Shown one piece after another: positions 24,215-36,437 of a stretch of 64,000 nt of DNA (position 1 is the stretch's first letter; each line of letters begins with the position of its first letter). The position numbers were made by a program, and so were the translations under genes. The notes beneath the pieces are model-generated. The model had not been told where the DNA came from. It saw only the letters and a list, made by a program, of their open reading frames with translations, and did no database searches. The stretch spans positions 496,001 through 560,000 of the forward strand of contig NW_015622545.1 of assembly GCF_000835495.1 (NCBI RefSeq), read 5' to 3'. This DNA comes from Cladophialophora immunda (taxonomy: Eukaryota > Ascomycota > Eurotiomycetes > Chaetothyriales > Herpotrichiellaceae).

Positions 24215-26485
24215 TTACGCAGGCACTTCCTCACGCTTGAGAACCTGGATCCTTCCACTTCCCACAGCTGTCGCTACGGCTGGCGTCGGTGACGTTTCTT
24301 CAAGTCCATCCCCCTTTTCTTCGGCGGAGATGGGTTGGCGCCTGTGACTTGTAATATCAATCCCCAGCACACCACCGATGTATCCTCCCCTTTCGCCCGG
24401 TACACTAAACTCGCGAAAGGTGTAACCCCATTCATTCAGCCAGTTCCTCACCCCTTTCCCCACTTTGTCTTTCCCATTCTTGGAGTGATGGCCTGTGCCC
24501 GTGATTGCATAGATGATTCTTCTGCCTCTCTTAGAATGGGTGAGGAGGATGTTCTCAAGATACTCGATGGCTTCTTCGGGGTGCAGGCCGTGGAGGTCAA
24601 TGTAAAGTTCTTCGTCGTCGTCAACGGGGGATGTAGAGAGATGTTTGTTTCTTTCCTCATAGAGGGCCTTGGCAGCTTCGCGGTGGGCTTTGCGCATCGC
24701 ATCATTTTCGGCCTGGCCCCGGAGAGAGAGGGCTTTCGCAGCCCGGGCGTCATTCCGGTTCCATGCTTGTGCCGCGCTTTGGGCTCTCTCAGCATTGTTC
24801 ATGAAAATCATGGGAGTGCGTCGCGGGGAACTTACCTTTGCAGGAATTTGTTTCGTATACTTCCGTGCTTGATCGCCTCCTGCCTGTATTTCAAATACTG
24901 CTGATTGGCACGAGCGCCAGTCTCAAGCCACGGGATATGCTGAGGTTCGGGAATCTTCCGTGCCGCCGCACTCTCGGAGCCTCCATACGTTCTGATCTTG
25001 CGTCCTGTGTCGCCTTTGCGCTGCTGACCAGTGACCGGGGACGGAGACATGCGAACAACCTCTGCAAGCGAGGAGGGTGTCTCCTTCTCTGCGCTTGAAT
25101 GACCGTGTCTCGACCGGTGTCCATGATGCTTGGATCCCCGTTTTGCGGAGCCTAGACTTGGAAACGCTTCAGGGTCGTCCATAGACAAAGATGAGGGCGT
25201 CTCTGGTCGATTTTGATGACGCGAGTTGGGCCGAGAATGAGCTCGGGGCCCAGCGCCCAAACTACCCAAAGCACCGCGATTCTTTTGATTGGCAGGAACG
25301 AAGGTGTTTCCAGCGGCCAGACCGGCTTGAAGGGTGCTCCTGATGTTCTGGTTGGTAAGCGAGGGAAATTGTTCGTAATGATCCTGAAGTTGAAATGGCT
25401 GTGGAGCAACAGGGCCTTCGCCAACAGTGAGATGATTGATGAGAAGCGCGGGATCGTGCGAGAACTGGCACGCATCGCCGGCGAGACAATTCCCATTCAT
25501 CCAGTATCTAGAGCAATTATCAGTATAACAGACGGCATAGAAAGAGCGGGAAATAGCCTCACTTGCACAGATAGCCGCTAGTGTCGTGGGCAAAACGACA
25601 GTCAGCACGAAGGCAGGAGCCTGATGTAAGCCAGTATTTGCAGACGATGGGATTCTTTTGCGGGCCAGGGGTGGAAGGTCGGGCATGGTTGACTGCCATG
25701 GATTTGCCGACCAGCACGTTGTTCTCGGTCGACGGAACTCCCGTATATTGTGCGTCGGCAGTGTCTGTTCCAAGCAAGGACGCGATGGTAGCGCCCAAGT
25801 CGTACGAGTTCTTGTTTAGTGCTTCCTCGATTTCTTCATCCGTCTTTCGGTCGCCCAGGACGGAACGCAAGATGTCGTAGGGACTCATATCTGGTTGAGG
25901 AACCCATTCTGGTGCAGCAGCGCTCAAGCCCCCGGTAGCGGTGGAGGAAGCGTTACTGGTAGTCTCGTCGGCCAACAGCCAGTCAACGTTCTCGTGTCCA
26001 TAGTCGCCGTACGTATCCGGTGCCGGACTCGCGTCGGAAAATTCGTAAGCATTCAGGCTAGGGCTGTGAGGAATAGGTTGCGCCAGAGCAAGGCGTGGTG
26101 AAGGCCGGGGAGATACAAAAGGAGACGGGATATTGGATTTCTGGCGGGAGAAGCTGGGCCGCGAGGCTGGAAATCCTGCCGAGAGCGCGGGGCTCGAGGA
26201 GAGCGGAGGAGGCGATCCTAAGGGCGTAGGAGCACGATTGGCCTGCCAGGGAGCGGGAGATGACTTGCGAATGACATGATGTCGCAAGGGGGTCTCGGAA
26301 GTCTCTCCTCGTTGAGCATTTCGATGTTTCCACAGGGCATCAAGGACGGCATTTTCCAAGGCTGCTCCCTTGAGACCAGGCACTTTGCCCAACAACTCTT
26401 CCAGACGCTCTGTCTTATCCTCCTCTTCTATGGTCGGATCGTCGAGAATAGGACGACAAAGATCGTATTGTTCGTCAGAAATCAT
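24215..26485 (-). CDS. CUE-like, CCCH zinc finger and Smr domain protein, 721 aa
   Basis: Three exons: 26485-25563, 25507-24836 and 24785-24215, with introns of 55 and 50 bp. A helical N-terminus and Ser/Pro linker are followed by a CUE/UBA-like segment (SPYDILRSVLGDRKTDEEI). Two CCCH fingers follow: C-x8-C-x4-C-x3-H at 282-300 and C-x7-C-x5-C-x3-H at 307-325, the second completed by splicing. After a basic linker comes a DUF1771-like helix (AAQAWNRNDARAAKALS...) and an Smr domain with DLHG (595-598) and TGTGHH (628-632). The CUE plus Smr combination is like yeast Cue2, an endonuclease acting on mRNA at collided ribosomes. A similar RNA-quality-control role is inferred, not shown. Confidence 0.9.
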
Positions 26486-28342
26486 TTCGGTCGTGATCGT
26501 AGTCTAACTGTATGTTGTAGTACGGTAGGAACGGGGAATTTAGCGGGTCCGGCTGATGCTCGACATGAACACGCAAAAGCGCGCATGCGAATCTGAATGC
26601 TGAGGCGTAGACGAGGAATATCTGAGGTGATTTTACCGATTGCTTCAGGGTATATGAGACATGCTTCTGTGAACAAGCACTGGAGAGCCCAAGAGCATTG
26701 GCTGCGGGGACCGGACTGCGGTTGCCTCAGCTGTGGTACTCGTCAAGAACAGCCGACACGTTCACCGAATGGTCAAACATAGACAAGTTCATCTGGCGAG
26801 GGCAAAGGCAGTGCGAAGTTCATCGCCAGCTGAAAGTAGACAACGCCGTGGGGTGGAGTCGATCAAGGTCCTCAGCCGCTCCAGGCTGCGCGGGTTCGAA
26901 GGCGAAGCAAGGCGATTACCGAGAGTGAGTGAGCGAGGGAGGAACGGAATCGTTGGAAGAGGAAGAGCAAATGCACAGGTATATCCCACGTAGGCAGTAC
27001 TTTGTAAACAGGTGAGTTTGAGCAACACATGCACCGCAGCTCTAGGGTGCCAGGATAGAGAGGTGGTTAGGTACAAGACCGAGAACAGGGGGGTGGACCG
27101 ACGATGAGGAGGTCGATGCGTGGGCAGTTACGAGGATCGACTACTCCATCCAGGCTTTGGGTACGTGGTCCACGGTAGTTCGAGGCAGGGCGGGGGGAAG
27201 GGCCACTAACTTAGGCTGCCCGCTTCCCACTGCCCTCTTTCCAGGCTTCGGGCCCCCGTGGTGCCAGTCGTTTCAGTGACCAGTAAAAGAGCTTAGACGG
27301 GATGTGCCAAATTCCTCGTATCACCAGGGATCTAAGGTACGTACGGAGTACTCGGTACATATCTCTCCCCTCAGCTCGGGCGCCCGCACGAGTCTCCTCC
27401 ACCAGCAGCCCGCAAGACAGCAGGGGATTGGTGTACTATAAAGTATACGGAGTGCAAGGCTCAGAAGAGCAGCTGAGGAAGACTCGCCTTCCCATCGTCT
27501 CCGAAGTAGATTTCCATGGGACAATAGGATAGTGCATTCTGGAACAGGAGATGTTTGTGAAAGATAGCACATTGAATGTGTGAAACAGGGATGTTCTGGG
27601 CATCAAAGGGTCCATCGGGCGACGCAGGATCCCGTGTGATTCAAGTTCAAGGCCCAATAGTACCGAAAATCCGTGCAGCAGCCTCCTTTGGCTCGCTGCG
27701 ATGGCCAGTACCGTAGGTATACACATGCAAAGCCCATATACCGAGGAGCCTGTGTAAGGAAAATATAGCACAGTCTGACGACGAGGTAGCCGCCAGATCA
27801 AATAGCTGATATCGTCAATCGAGGATAGGGGTATCACTGTGTATAATGATAGAGTACATGTCCTTGTAAATGACTGGTATCTCGGAGCGAATAAGTCAGA
27901 GTGACCACTATTTAGAGAACCGCCAGACTGTGCCATTTGTTCTTGAGATGGGCTGGCCGAGTAATGAAAGGCACAAGCAATAATCCTTGCTCGCTAACAA
28001 CACCGATGATATATGCAATGATCCACAACCCGGAAGTTGGCGTTGCAGCTTGATCCGAAACTCATCAGCCCGCCAACCTCTCAGGCCGCAGTTTTCATCA
28101 ACGGCCGTTCCCATCTTCTATGAGTTCCCAGTCTTCCTACAACTCCATCTCCTCCTCGCATACCTCCTAGGTGCTGATTGAAATCCATTCGTCCTGTTGC
28201 AAAATGCTCGATGATCACGTCTGTTGAGCTCGCGCCGGCTCCCTATCCTCGTTTGCCTCCTAACTGCCAGCCATTTGCTGGTGCTTACTCTCGATCGCCT
28301 CTACGTCCCTAACATCATCATCCTCTGTCCTCCTTCCACATA
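26486..28342. other. Divergent intergenic region, 1.9 kb, containing a MITE
   Basis: This lies between the divergently transcribed Smr-protein and Tvp38 genes. It contains the second MITE copy (27768-27933) and a GTACGTACGGAGTACTCGG palindromic patch near 27340. No protein gene is supported; open frames here are short and lack motifs. Confidence 0.5.
27768..27933. mobile_element. MITE-like element, copy 2 (12-bp terminal inverted repeats, one mismatch)
   Basis: GCACAGTCTGAC at 27768-27779 pairs with GCCAGACTGTGC at 27922-27933 (one mismatch), enclosing 166 bp. The internal block after CCGCCAG aligns with copy 1 at 14198-14407 with many C/T and G/A differences. No clear target-site duplication is visible. 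It sits in the shared promoter region of two housekeeping genes. Confidence 0.65.
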
Positions 28343-29509
28343 ATGGCTCCAAGTCCTGTATCACTCCCCGATTCCGACGATGAATCTACCCCCGCCGGGC
28401 TCCTCAGTCCCTGGAGACCTCCTCGACGATCCATTTCCACTGGCAGAAGTTCTCCGTTCGCTCAAGGTCGATCAACAGCATGGCGGGATGAGCTGATCAA
28501 TAATGCTGAGAAAATGAGCCGCCGTGCGTTTAGAGTGTGGGGTGGTATGACACTGCTGCAAAAAATTCTCGCCTGCGTCGGTCTGGCGGCGTTGGCCACC
28601 CTAGGTGTCCTGTTCCTTGCGTTCAACGAGCGTATCTTCGGCTGGCTCGAACCCCTCGCCGAACGCTGGAAACACACGACCGGGGGCTGGACAATCCTCT
28701 GGGCAATCGTCTTTGTCTGTGCATTTCCGCCCGTCATTGGATATTCCACTGCCGGCACCACCGCCGGCTTCGTATATGGCGTCGGCGAGGGCTGGCTTAT
28801 TCTTGCGTCCGCGACCGTGGCCGGATCTTTCTGCGCTTTCATCGTCTCGAGAAGTATCCTACGGAAGTGGGTAGAGCGCATGATCGCTCACGACAAGAGA
28901 TTTGCCGCTTTCAGCCTCATTCTGAAGCATGACGGGTTGAAGCTGTTGGCCATGATCCGACTCTGTCCTCTGCCTTATTCCTTATCGAACGGCGCGATGT
29001 CCACTTTTCCTACAGTCAGCCCGGCGATGTACGCCCTGGCCACGGCGATGGTCACCCCCAAGCTGTTGGTGCATGTCTTTATTGGAAGTCGCTTGGCCGT
29101 CATCGCACGCACGCGGGAGAAGATGACTATGGGAGATCGAGCCATCAACTACGGAAGTATTGCATTGGGTGCCGTAGTGGGTAGCCTTACGGGATTGTAC
29201 ATCTATCGACAGACGATGGCTCGAGCCAAGCAGCTCGAGGCTGACGAGACCAACTCCATTCGAGACGCCGCACGACGAACCGGTCTCCCGCCGCCAGATT
29301 TCAGTGACGATCCCGAGGCTCAGGCCGCCGCGGACACAGTTGCTGACGACACGATGGACTACTTTGACGAATCGCCTAATGAGCGACCAAGGTATCATGA
29401 TGAAACGGACGACGATGAAGATGTCTTTCGAAAAGGCGATGGAGATGATGATGAACCTGTGATTGCCAACATCGGTCTGCATCAGCAAAAGAAATACGAG
29501 GGCGCATGA
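28343..29509 (+). CDS. TVP38: Tvp38/DedA (VTT domain) Golgi membrane protein, 388 aa
   Basis: Single exon. A Ser/Pro-rich cytosolic N-terminus precedes a first membrane helix (ILACVGLAALATLGVLFLAF). The VTT/SNARE-associated core has AFPPVIGYSTAGTTAGFVYG, several hydrophobic segments, and RLCPLPYSLSNGAMS, which matches the conserved R-x-x-P-x-P region of DedA/Tvp38 proteins. A last helix (YGSIALGAVVGSLTGLYIY) and a long acidic tail rich in Asp follow. Yeast Tvp38 is a Tlg2-vesicle/Golgi protein, and DedA relatives are lipid scramblases. The start is the first ATG after a pyrimidine-rich leader. Confidence 0.92.
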   Translation: MAPSPVSLPDSDDESTPAGLLSPWRPPRRSISTGRSSPFAQGRSTAWRDELINNAEKMSRRAFRVWGGMTLLQKILACVGLAALATLGVLFLAFNERIFGWLEPLAERWKHTTGGWTILWAIVFVCAFPPVIGYSTAGTTAGFVYGVGEGWLILASATVAGSFCAFIVSRSILRKWVERMIAHDKRFAAFSLILKHDGLKLLAMIRLCPLPYSLSNGAMSTFPTVSPAMYALATAMVTPKLLVHVFIGSRLAVIARTREKMTMGDRAINYGSIALGAVVGSLTGLYIYRQTMARAKQLEADETNSIRDAARRTGLPPPDFSDDPEAQAAADTVADDTMDYFDESPNERPRYHDETDDDEDVFRKGDGDDDEPVIANIGLHQQKKYEGA

Positions 29510-30303
29510 ATGGTCGTTTTGACGGATAACAGGCTCTGGGAACAAGTTTGGTAGATTACGATAGACTCGTGGGGAGCCTCAGGGAATGAGCGAAGGTGTA
29601 TACTCGGTAGACAACGGAGGCCCCAATCTCGCGTGTCTAGGGCGCCGTGTATCAATTTGGCTGTTCGCTGCATCTCCTTCGCTGCTACCAATGCCCCTCT
29701 AATCATTCGATGTTACAGACAACCTAGGCTGTGCATGGCTGTCCCGTGGCCATCGATCGCCTGGGCGTCGGATCAGTGGCGTCTGAGGCAAAGGCTCTTG
29801 TCCAATCGCATATACGCACTTTCCCAACTCGCCCTTCGCCCAGGGTTCTCATTGGCTTTTGGCACGTGACCACTGGACTCGTATTCCCCAGAACCCGCGT
29901 CATGGCGAATCCCCCCAGCATGCCAGGTGAAAGTGAGCGGCGGCCACAAAGCCCTTAACTTTGCTCGATGGCTTCCATCTTGCATCTCCCACACGCTGGC
30001 AAGGTCGTCTCTTCATCTTTCTGGACACCGCCTCATCTCTCTCTGTGTGTCCAAGTTGCACCCGACCCACTCGTCTACCTAGAGGACGGGGCGGCCTAAA
30101 CAGTAGACCGCTTCCATGGAGCCTTCGGCACCAGCCCTGCCTCCACTGAGTCCGTCAAGAAAGGCATCGATTCTCGTCTGTGACTGCATGTTCCGCCTTC
30201 ATTTGGTCCGCTGATACGGTTGCTACGCCGGTCCGCCTGCTTGGCTACATGATGGGGTCGATTCCTGCAGCCTTGTTGTGCAGAAGAATCCCGACTACAT
30301 AAG
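29510..30303. other. Intergenic between Tvp38 and CorA-like genes
   Basis: About 790 bp, holding the 3' UTR of one gene and the promoter of the next. No additional feature is seen. Confidence 0.5.
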
Positions 30304-33065
30304 ATGACGCCGGAACCCTCTTCCCCCTCTGTCCCTCCGTCGCCACGTTTTGTCGATGGCTACTTTCCTCCCCAACCACCTCCACCGATGGCTGTCGACA
30401 ACAACACAATCCTCAGGCTGATCCAGCAACTCGAAGTCGACCGGCAAGCCTACCTGTCCACCTTCGAGAGGATCCACGAGACTTTGATACAGGCTCTCCC
30501 CCCACAGCCAGCCAGGCCTGTAGCCAGTCCGCGGCAGACCCTGACATCTATTCCATTGGCTTCATCTCCCACTTCTCTACCATCTTCTGAGATTGGCCCA
30601 CCGGTGGTCGTGTTGAAAAGGCGGCCTAGTCTGAACAGCCACCACTCCAATCCGAGCAGTCACATTCTCGAGCAACACCACCCTCTACGCCAACCAAAGG
30701 ACTCTATATATACTGGAGACGACAGCTCCGACAGCGAGGACGATGAATCATTCTTTGCGCAGGAGCTATTGCCCCCGAGGGACTTCTCGGAGACTGATTT
30801 AATTGAACATCTGAAGACCTACTCGTGGGATATCTACAGCAAATACATTCTACAGGATCTTCTCCGAAACATTGATTTGCTTTCGAATGGCATCTTCCTC
30901 AAGGACCGGCATAATCAAACAGATGCCAATCATCAGCATGCAGATATCTACCACGTCGGTGCAGACGGCTCGCCTCTGCGGTTCTCTCGAGGTGATTCAG
31001 ACGAAGGCCCTCTCGCGGCCTGGGAAGCGTTGAAAAATACCAACAGCGACCAGTCACGAAAGCAAGCCGTGGGACGGATAATCGTTGTCCGAGAGCCCGC
31101 ATCAAGCCTTTTCGCCGCCTTGCACCTCACTATGAGTGAATACTTCGACATGGACTCTATTTTTCGCATCATGATTGACGATCATACCCCGACCAAAGCT
31201 ATAACAAAGGGCTACTTGAAGGGGGACCACCGCCGACAACGATCTGTGGTCTTTGTTTTCAAGTACCATACCATCGTGGGGGAAGGGCGAGCCCCTCTTC
31301 ACTGGCAGAATCATGACGAAGATCCGGAAACCGAGGATGGCCATATCCCACTTACGACTTGTTCTTCCGTTGTTGCCCTCTCCCTCGCTGGCAAGCCCAC
31401 CTATACTCTCCGACGCAATTCTCGAAAGAACAAATCGGTCATCGGGCATGTTTACGATCCGTTCGCGCCGTGGCACGTCCTCTCCATTCAATGTTTTCCG
31501 GACTGGAACTCCAGCGTCGACACGCATGAACACAACCATCATTATTGCAACGGTCCCGATGCTTTCCTCACAGGCGTGCTCTCGGAATACAAAGACGCAA
31601 TCAAAAGGTTCAAGGTCATACACAAGGCCATCCAAGAACTGGCCACACCACCGAACAAGTCAATCTTCGACAGCGCCCTCCGGGACGAACTTCTCTTCGA
31701 AAACAACAAGTTCACCTACTCGCGGCGCTATTTCTGGGCATCGCAGACCCTCGGGCTTCTAAGCAATGAAATCAAGGACATGATTTCGACCTACAGGGAC
31801 ACCTTCACCGATGAATTCTGGTCTGGGGAGCATAAAACGTTGTTTCCGGGCACTAAGGATCAGTCGCCCCGGTACAACAACTGGAGGAAGAAACTGGTCT
31901 ATACTCGAAGACAATATGAAAAGGAAATCGCTCAACTGGAGGAGGTTTTGCGGATATTTCAAGAACAGCAAAAGCAGATCAAAAACCTGCGGGAGTGGCT
32001 CTTCAGTGGGACATCGGTTCTGGAAAGCAGGGAGGCCGTGAGTATGGCGAAGATAACTGTCGAACAAGGCTACAACATCAGGCTATTGACGTTGGTCACC
32101 TTGTTCTACTTGCCATTGAGCTACGTCACGGGGATTTATGGGAGTACGTGACCTCTCACTCGCATCTTTTACCGGCGCCTTTGGCGTCCCTCAATCCACA
32201 TGGCCGCCGTATGAAGTTTGATGCTGACCGTATCACAGTGACGAATATGCCACCAAATGACTCTTTCCTCCCTTTCGCAATGACAACGCTCGGAATCTGC
32301 CTACCGACCTACCTTCTGATCGTGGTTGTGAACAATCCCAATGTCGTCAAAAGGCTCCTGGCCAATATCGGCCTCTTCTTCACAAAAGTCACCTCAATTC
32401 CGGCTCCGAGGAAGTCCGAGAAACTACGGGAAAAGATTTTAGAAAGCAAGATTTCTCATAAGGGAGAGAAACAAAACACAATACAGAAGGTTGCGACCTT
32501 CGCGAGTCTCGAGGCTCGACTGTCCCAAGACTTGAGCCACGAACCTTCATTACGAGGCTCTCATGGATTTGCACACGCCACACGTCGCATGTCTCAGTCG
32601 ATCGGTAACTACCTGCCGGGGGTGGCAACAAGACAAGCCTCGCAACCCCCGGCTCAAGCACTACCCAGGCTGTCCACCTTCCCGGAGGAACCCAAACATC
32701 CTCGGAGATCCAGCACGATCAAATTCGACGAACCTTTCTCCAGCTCGACGAAGTGGGAGGCTGACGCACCGCCGCGGACCACAGTCCGGGACTTTGACAA
32801 GTCATTTTCGAATCTCTCAAGTATATCCCCTACAGAGAGTCCGCCTCTACCCGCCGTTGTTGTCAGAACGCCCAATGGATCACCCCTGCTGTCACCCTCG
32901 AGGGCAACGCTGAGACCACCTGAATGGCGAAGAGAAAGGAGCCTCAGCCCCAGAAGTGGGCCGAGAGGGAGTAGGTCTCTCTTCGGGAGACTCAGCAGTC
33001 GACTTTCGTCCGCACTGCCGTCACCGAGGTCGTCTGAGCCAGGGAGTTCGACGGAAACTGTGTAG
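30304..33065 (+). CDS. CorA-like Mg2+ transporter family protein, 888 aa
   Basis: Two exons, 30304-32143 and 32239-33065, with a 95-bp intron (GTACGT...TCACAG). A long Ser/Pro/His-rich cytosolic region is followed by a helical bundle (KLVYTRRQYEKEIAQLEEVLRI split over a coiled stretch). Two membrane helices follow, about 593-612 (LVTLFYLPLSYVTGIYG) and 623-645. The loop signature, formed across the splice, is YGMT (G613, M614, T615) rather than the canonical GMN of CorA/Alr/Mrs2. The C-terminal 240 residues are Ser/Pro/Arg-rich. The divergent loop makes magnesium selectivity uncertain; metal-ion transport or sensing is the family expectation. Confidence 0.87.
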
Positions 33066-34546
33066 AATCGACGGGGACTGGGATGCATTGCCCGGTGGAA
33101 ACGTCACACTGTATTGCCACGCCGGTCGATCTCGCATGTGTCTGGTGGACGGTGGAAGGGGAACGTGAAGAAAATAGCAACATCAACTGCCAACCTGAAC
33201 GACCATCACAGTCCGGTAGGTTGAAGGCATGACCGGATATGTTACGAGAATTATGAACGGCGGGCTCCTTCACGAGTAATGAAAACGATCTCATGATAGA
33301 CACAGGTGATTTCGGGTCGATTATCGCACAGGGAGACGAATGCGAATTCGACGACCCCTCTTAAAAAGAACGGCGTTTCGAGGAATATCTCCTGGCGAGG
33401 AGGGCTCGTGTCCAGAGAGAAGGTCGGCTTGGGTTTATGAGATCTACAAAAGCCTCGCGGCATCAGCAGCAGCAGCAGCAGCAGCAAAAAAAGAGGCAGA
33501 ACTAGCACAGGCAGCCTCGCCTAATCATTCCACGTCTTCACGGTAGGTGCGATATGGGAATCTCATCCCTGATCTCAAGAGAGGGGGGGTTACACAGCTA
33601 AAGAAATCATAAAGCAACAAACCGGTTGAGAAGAGGTCCAGGGTGAATGTATGCACAAGCCAATCCTTTGGACCTATCTACTTGCCAAGGGACTACGGGG
33701 AATGTGAGCACTGGCGCCTGAAGTATATACAGACGAAAACAAAAGATGCACTGCGGAGACGGGGTGTCGGATCCAATACATGTATGTACATAAGGGGATG
33801 CCTGTCCAATGCAGCCCGACGATATCAAGTGCTAGGCCATGTACTCTACACATCTCAGCTTAGTCGATGCCTCCCAACTCATTTTTTGTCTGCCTGTTTA
33901 CCTGTACCGGTTCCCTTGCGTGCCCCAGTTCGTAGATATTTCCCCCTTCATTGCGCCCCATTAGCGACCGTTCTTCCGTTCCTGGCAGATGCCGCAATGC
34001 GCCCAAATCATAACGTGTCAAGGCAAGAAACCAGGCGTCTATCAAGGACAAGATCCAGCCCGCATGCCGAGAGAAAACTCTGGCCTAAATTGAAGGAGAA
34101 AAGAGAAGACCAACAGGAGAGCAATTGGCTTGGCATGTCATCCTGCCTTCGCTGTGCAAGCCCGACGACAATTGCTCAACCCGGAAAAGCTTGTCTCCCC
34201 CTATCTTGTGGAATCGATATGCCGTCTCGCAAGACTCGAAACGTGCAAAGGATTTCTGCCGCTTTTGGATGGGTGCTTGGTTGTGAGACCTCATATCTTT
34301 GGAGATTTTGGGATTGACGTCAATTGTCAGACAACGAGCCCCGCGTCATAAGTGGGAGGTGTGGTCAAGAACATCATCCAGCATCGACTCCGCTCGAAGT
34401 AACGACTTGCACATCTGTCCCGCACCAAGGCACATCCCGTTCTTCCCTCTCGTGAGCGGGCCAAGATCGTATCAAAACACTGTCGCCGATGGATGAGCTT
34501 GCACAGATCGATCGGTTGAAAGCAAGTGATCGAGCTCCGCAATAGA
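33066..34546. other. Convergent intergenic region, 1.5 kb
   Basis: This lies between the CorA-like gene (plus) and NHP2 (minus). It contains a CAG trinucleotide tract of seven units at 33464-33484 followed by an A run. No gene is supported. Confidence 0.5.
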
Positions 34547-35520
34547 TCAGATCTTGACATGCCTCCCCTCTCGTTCCACCGCTTTGACAAGGCTCTTATA
34601 CGTGTCTTCCCAGCTCTCCTTGTCGTCGCCGTCCTCGTCGATCTTTTTCTCCTTTTCCTTGCCGTCTTTCCCGCCTTTCTTGCCGGCGTCCCTGCTGACC
34701 ATCACGACGCTGGTCGGCCGCTTCGTCTGGCCCGCCGTGCCCAGCTCCGCGCGACTGGTCACGTAGATGTAGGGGACGCTGTGGTCTTCGGCCAGCACGG
34801 GGATGTGAGAGATGACGTCCATGGGGGAGATGTCAGCTGCGAGGACGACGACGCCGAGGGGGAGTTTCTCGGTCGAGGAAGTTGGGGATTTTCGGAGGGC
34901 TTTGACGACTTCTTTGACGCCGCGTCTCAGAGTGCGTTGCGAGGCGGCTGCGAATTGTCACCGAGTTAGCAAGGTTAGGTCAAACGAGAGGGGAGAATGT
35001 GTAGCCATGGATCACCTTTTTTGACGCATTTAAACACCTTCCTCGCAACCTTGTCGTCTGCCAAGGGGTTCGCAAAGGGCACCAAAGCTCCCACGGGCCG
35101 TGCAGCGAGGATCTTCTTTTCGGAGTCTGTTGCCTTCTTCGACTCCTCTTCTTGTTGCTCGTCTTCATCATCTCCTTCGTCCTCGTCGACCTTCACACCA
35201 TTCTGCTCCTCCATCTCGTCGTCTTCTTCGTCACCGCTTTCCTCGTCCTCATCCTCCACGTCTGTCTTCTTCTTGTTGCCTTTGTCTTGAAGTTCATTCA
35301 AGGCCTTCTCTGCCAGCGCCTTCCTCGCCGCCTTTTTCTCCTTGTTCTCTCCCTTTGTCTTTGTTACTCCGGTCGGCCCGGCTCCACCAGCTTTCGCTGC
35401 CGCAGCTGCTTGCTTCTTTGAGACTTTCTCTGCTTTGCGCGCCTGTTTCTCGGCTTTTCGCTCGGCCTTGCGCTCAGCTTTGGCGTCCTTTTTGGCGACG
35501 CCCGATTTATCTTTCGCCAT
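34547..35520 (-). CDS. NHP2: H/ACA ribonucleoprotein subunit Nhp2 (L7Ae family), 301 aa
   Basis: Two exons, 35520-35016 and 34947-34547, with a 68-bp intron. The first 140 residues are a Lys/Ala-rich then Asp/Glu-rich extension (AERKAERKAEKQARKAEK) much longer than in yeast Nhp2 (156 aa). The L7Ae domain begins near VGALVPFANPLADDKVARKV and continues across the splice into RTLRRGVKEVVKALRK, GVVVLAADISPMDVISHIPVL and VPYIYVTSRAELG, a very close match to Nhp2. The protein binds H/ACA guide RNAs for rRNA pseudouridylation in the nucleolus. An in-frame ATG at 35547 would add nine residues. Confidence 0.94.
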
Positions 35521-36437
35521 CGTGCCTTCTTTTCTCACTATGTTCAAGGTAGTTGGTGCGCGTGGATGGCCACTTATTGCGAGACCTTCGGGTTTGAAAC
35601 AGTAAAGTATTTCTTGGATGATTCGGATATGGGACAGCGTCGGTTCGAAAATTTCTCAGAAGCAGTATAGCCGAGATAACAAAGATGCTGCTCGCTTGCT
35701 ACCGTGCGACTTCGAGGTTTGCTAGCTTTGGAACAAATTCTCGATTGACTTGCACGGCAAGGGCCAGGTCGAGCTCTGAGCCCGGAAAAAGAATTTCTTA
35801 CTGCGCCTTGAAGCCTGCGGCGTCGGTCGAGTCAAGAGTTTCGATTTGATCCGAGGGGGTTATTCAGGACTTTGCAAACAATAGCTAAGCTGTGTTTAGA
35901 GACATCCAAAAAGAAGTGAAATAAAAATTATTTTGGCTTCTCCGCACTTTGGGCCACGAACGAGACCTGCACCTCAACTCATCGCGGGTTGCAGGCAAAG
36001 TTCCCGCCGCTTTGAGAGGGCCTCTACCCACGATGCCAAGACTGGTCTCCAAGCTTTCTCTGCCGTTCCAGATTGACTCGCCTTTCCACAGCTCTGCGCA
36101 ATCTACAAGTCACGATAGACGGTTTGAACTCGGCCACGCCCAGTATACTTGGGTAAGCCACATTTGCGGTAAAGAGAGGCGAGAAAAAAAATGTATGGTC
36201 ATTATGAGCGTCGCCCAGACCTCATCCTCATACGTCACTTGGGCGGCCATGCTGCCGACTTTGCTGGCCCCTTGGTTGTACACTTCACCATAGCGCCCAG
36301 TCTCTGCTGACTGACGACGGCTCTGTGTCCTATCAAGACCGTGATTGGAGCCGAAACAGCCAACGACTGCTTTCTATGCATGACACCGTCGATTGCATTC
36401 GTTCCGCGGTGAGTAACAACTTCTCGCTCATCTTGGT
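35521..36437. other. Intergenic between NHP2 and the broken patatin locus
   Basis: About 900 bp, including the NHP2 promoter. Some sequence near 36,325-36,440 may be the decayed N-terminal part of the patatin-type gene, but no motif proves it. Confidence 0.4.

Noticed and set aside
26860..26940. GGTTCGAA box suggesting a tRNA B box
   Set aside because: No matching A box or foldable cloverleaf at the right distance.
27340..27365. GTACGGAGTACTCGGTAC-type palindromes (also near 51340 and 57565)
   Set aside because: Short palindromes of this kind are, to my knowledge, common across fungal genomes; too little context here to call an element.
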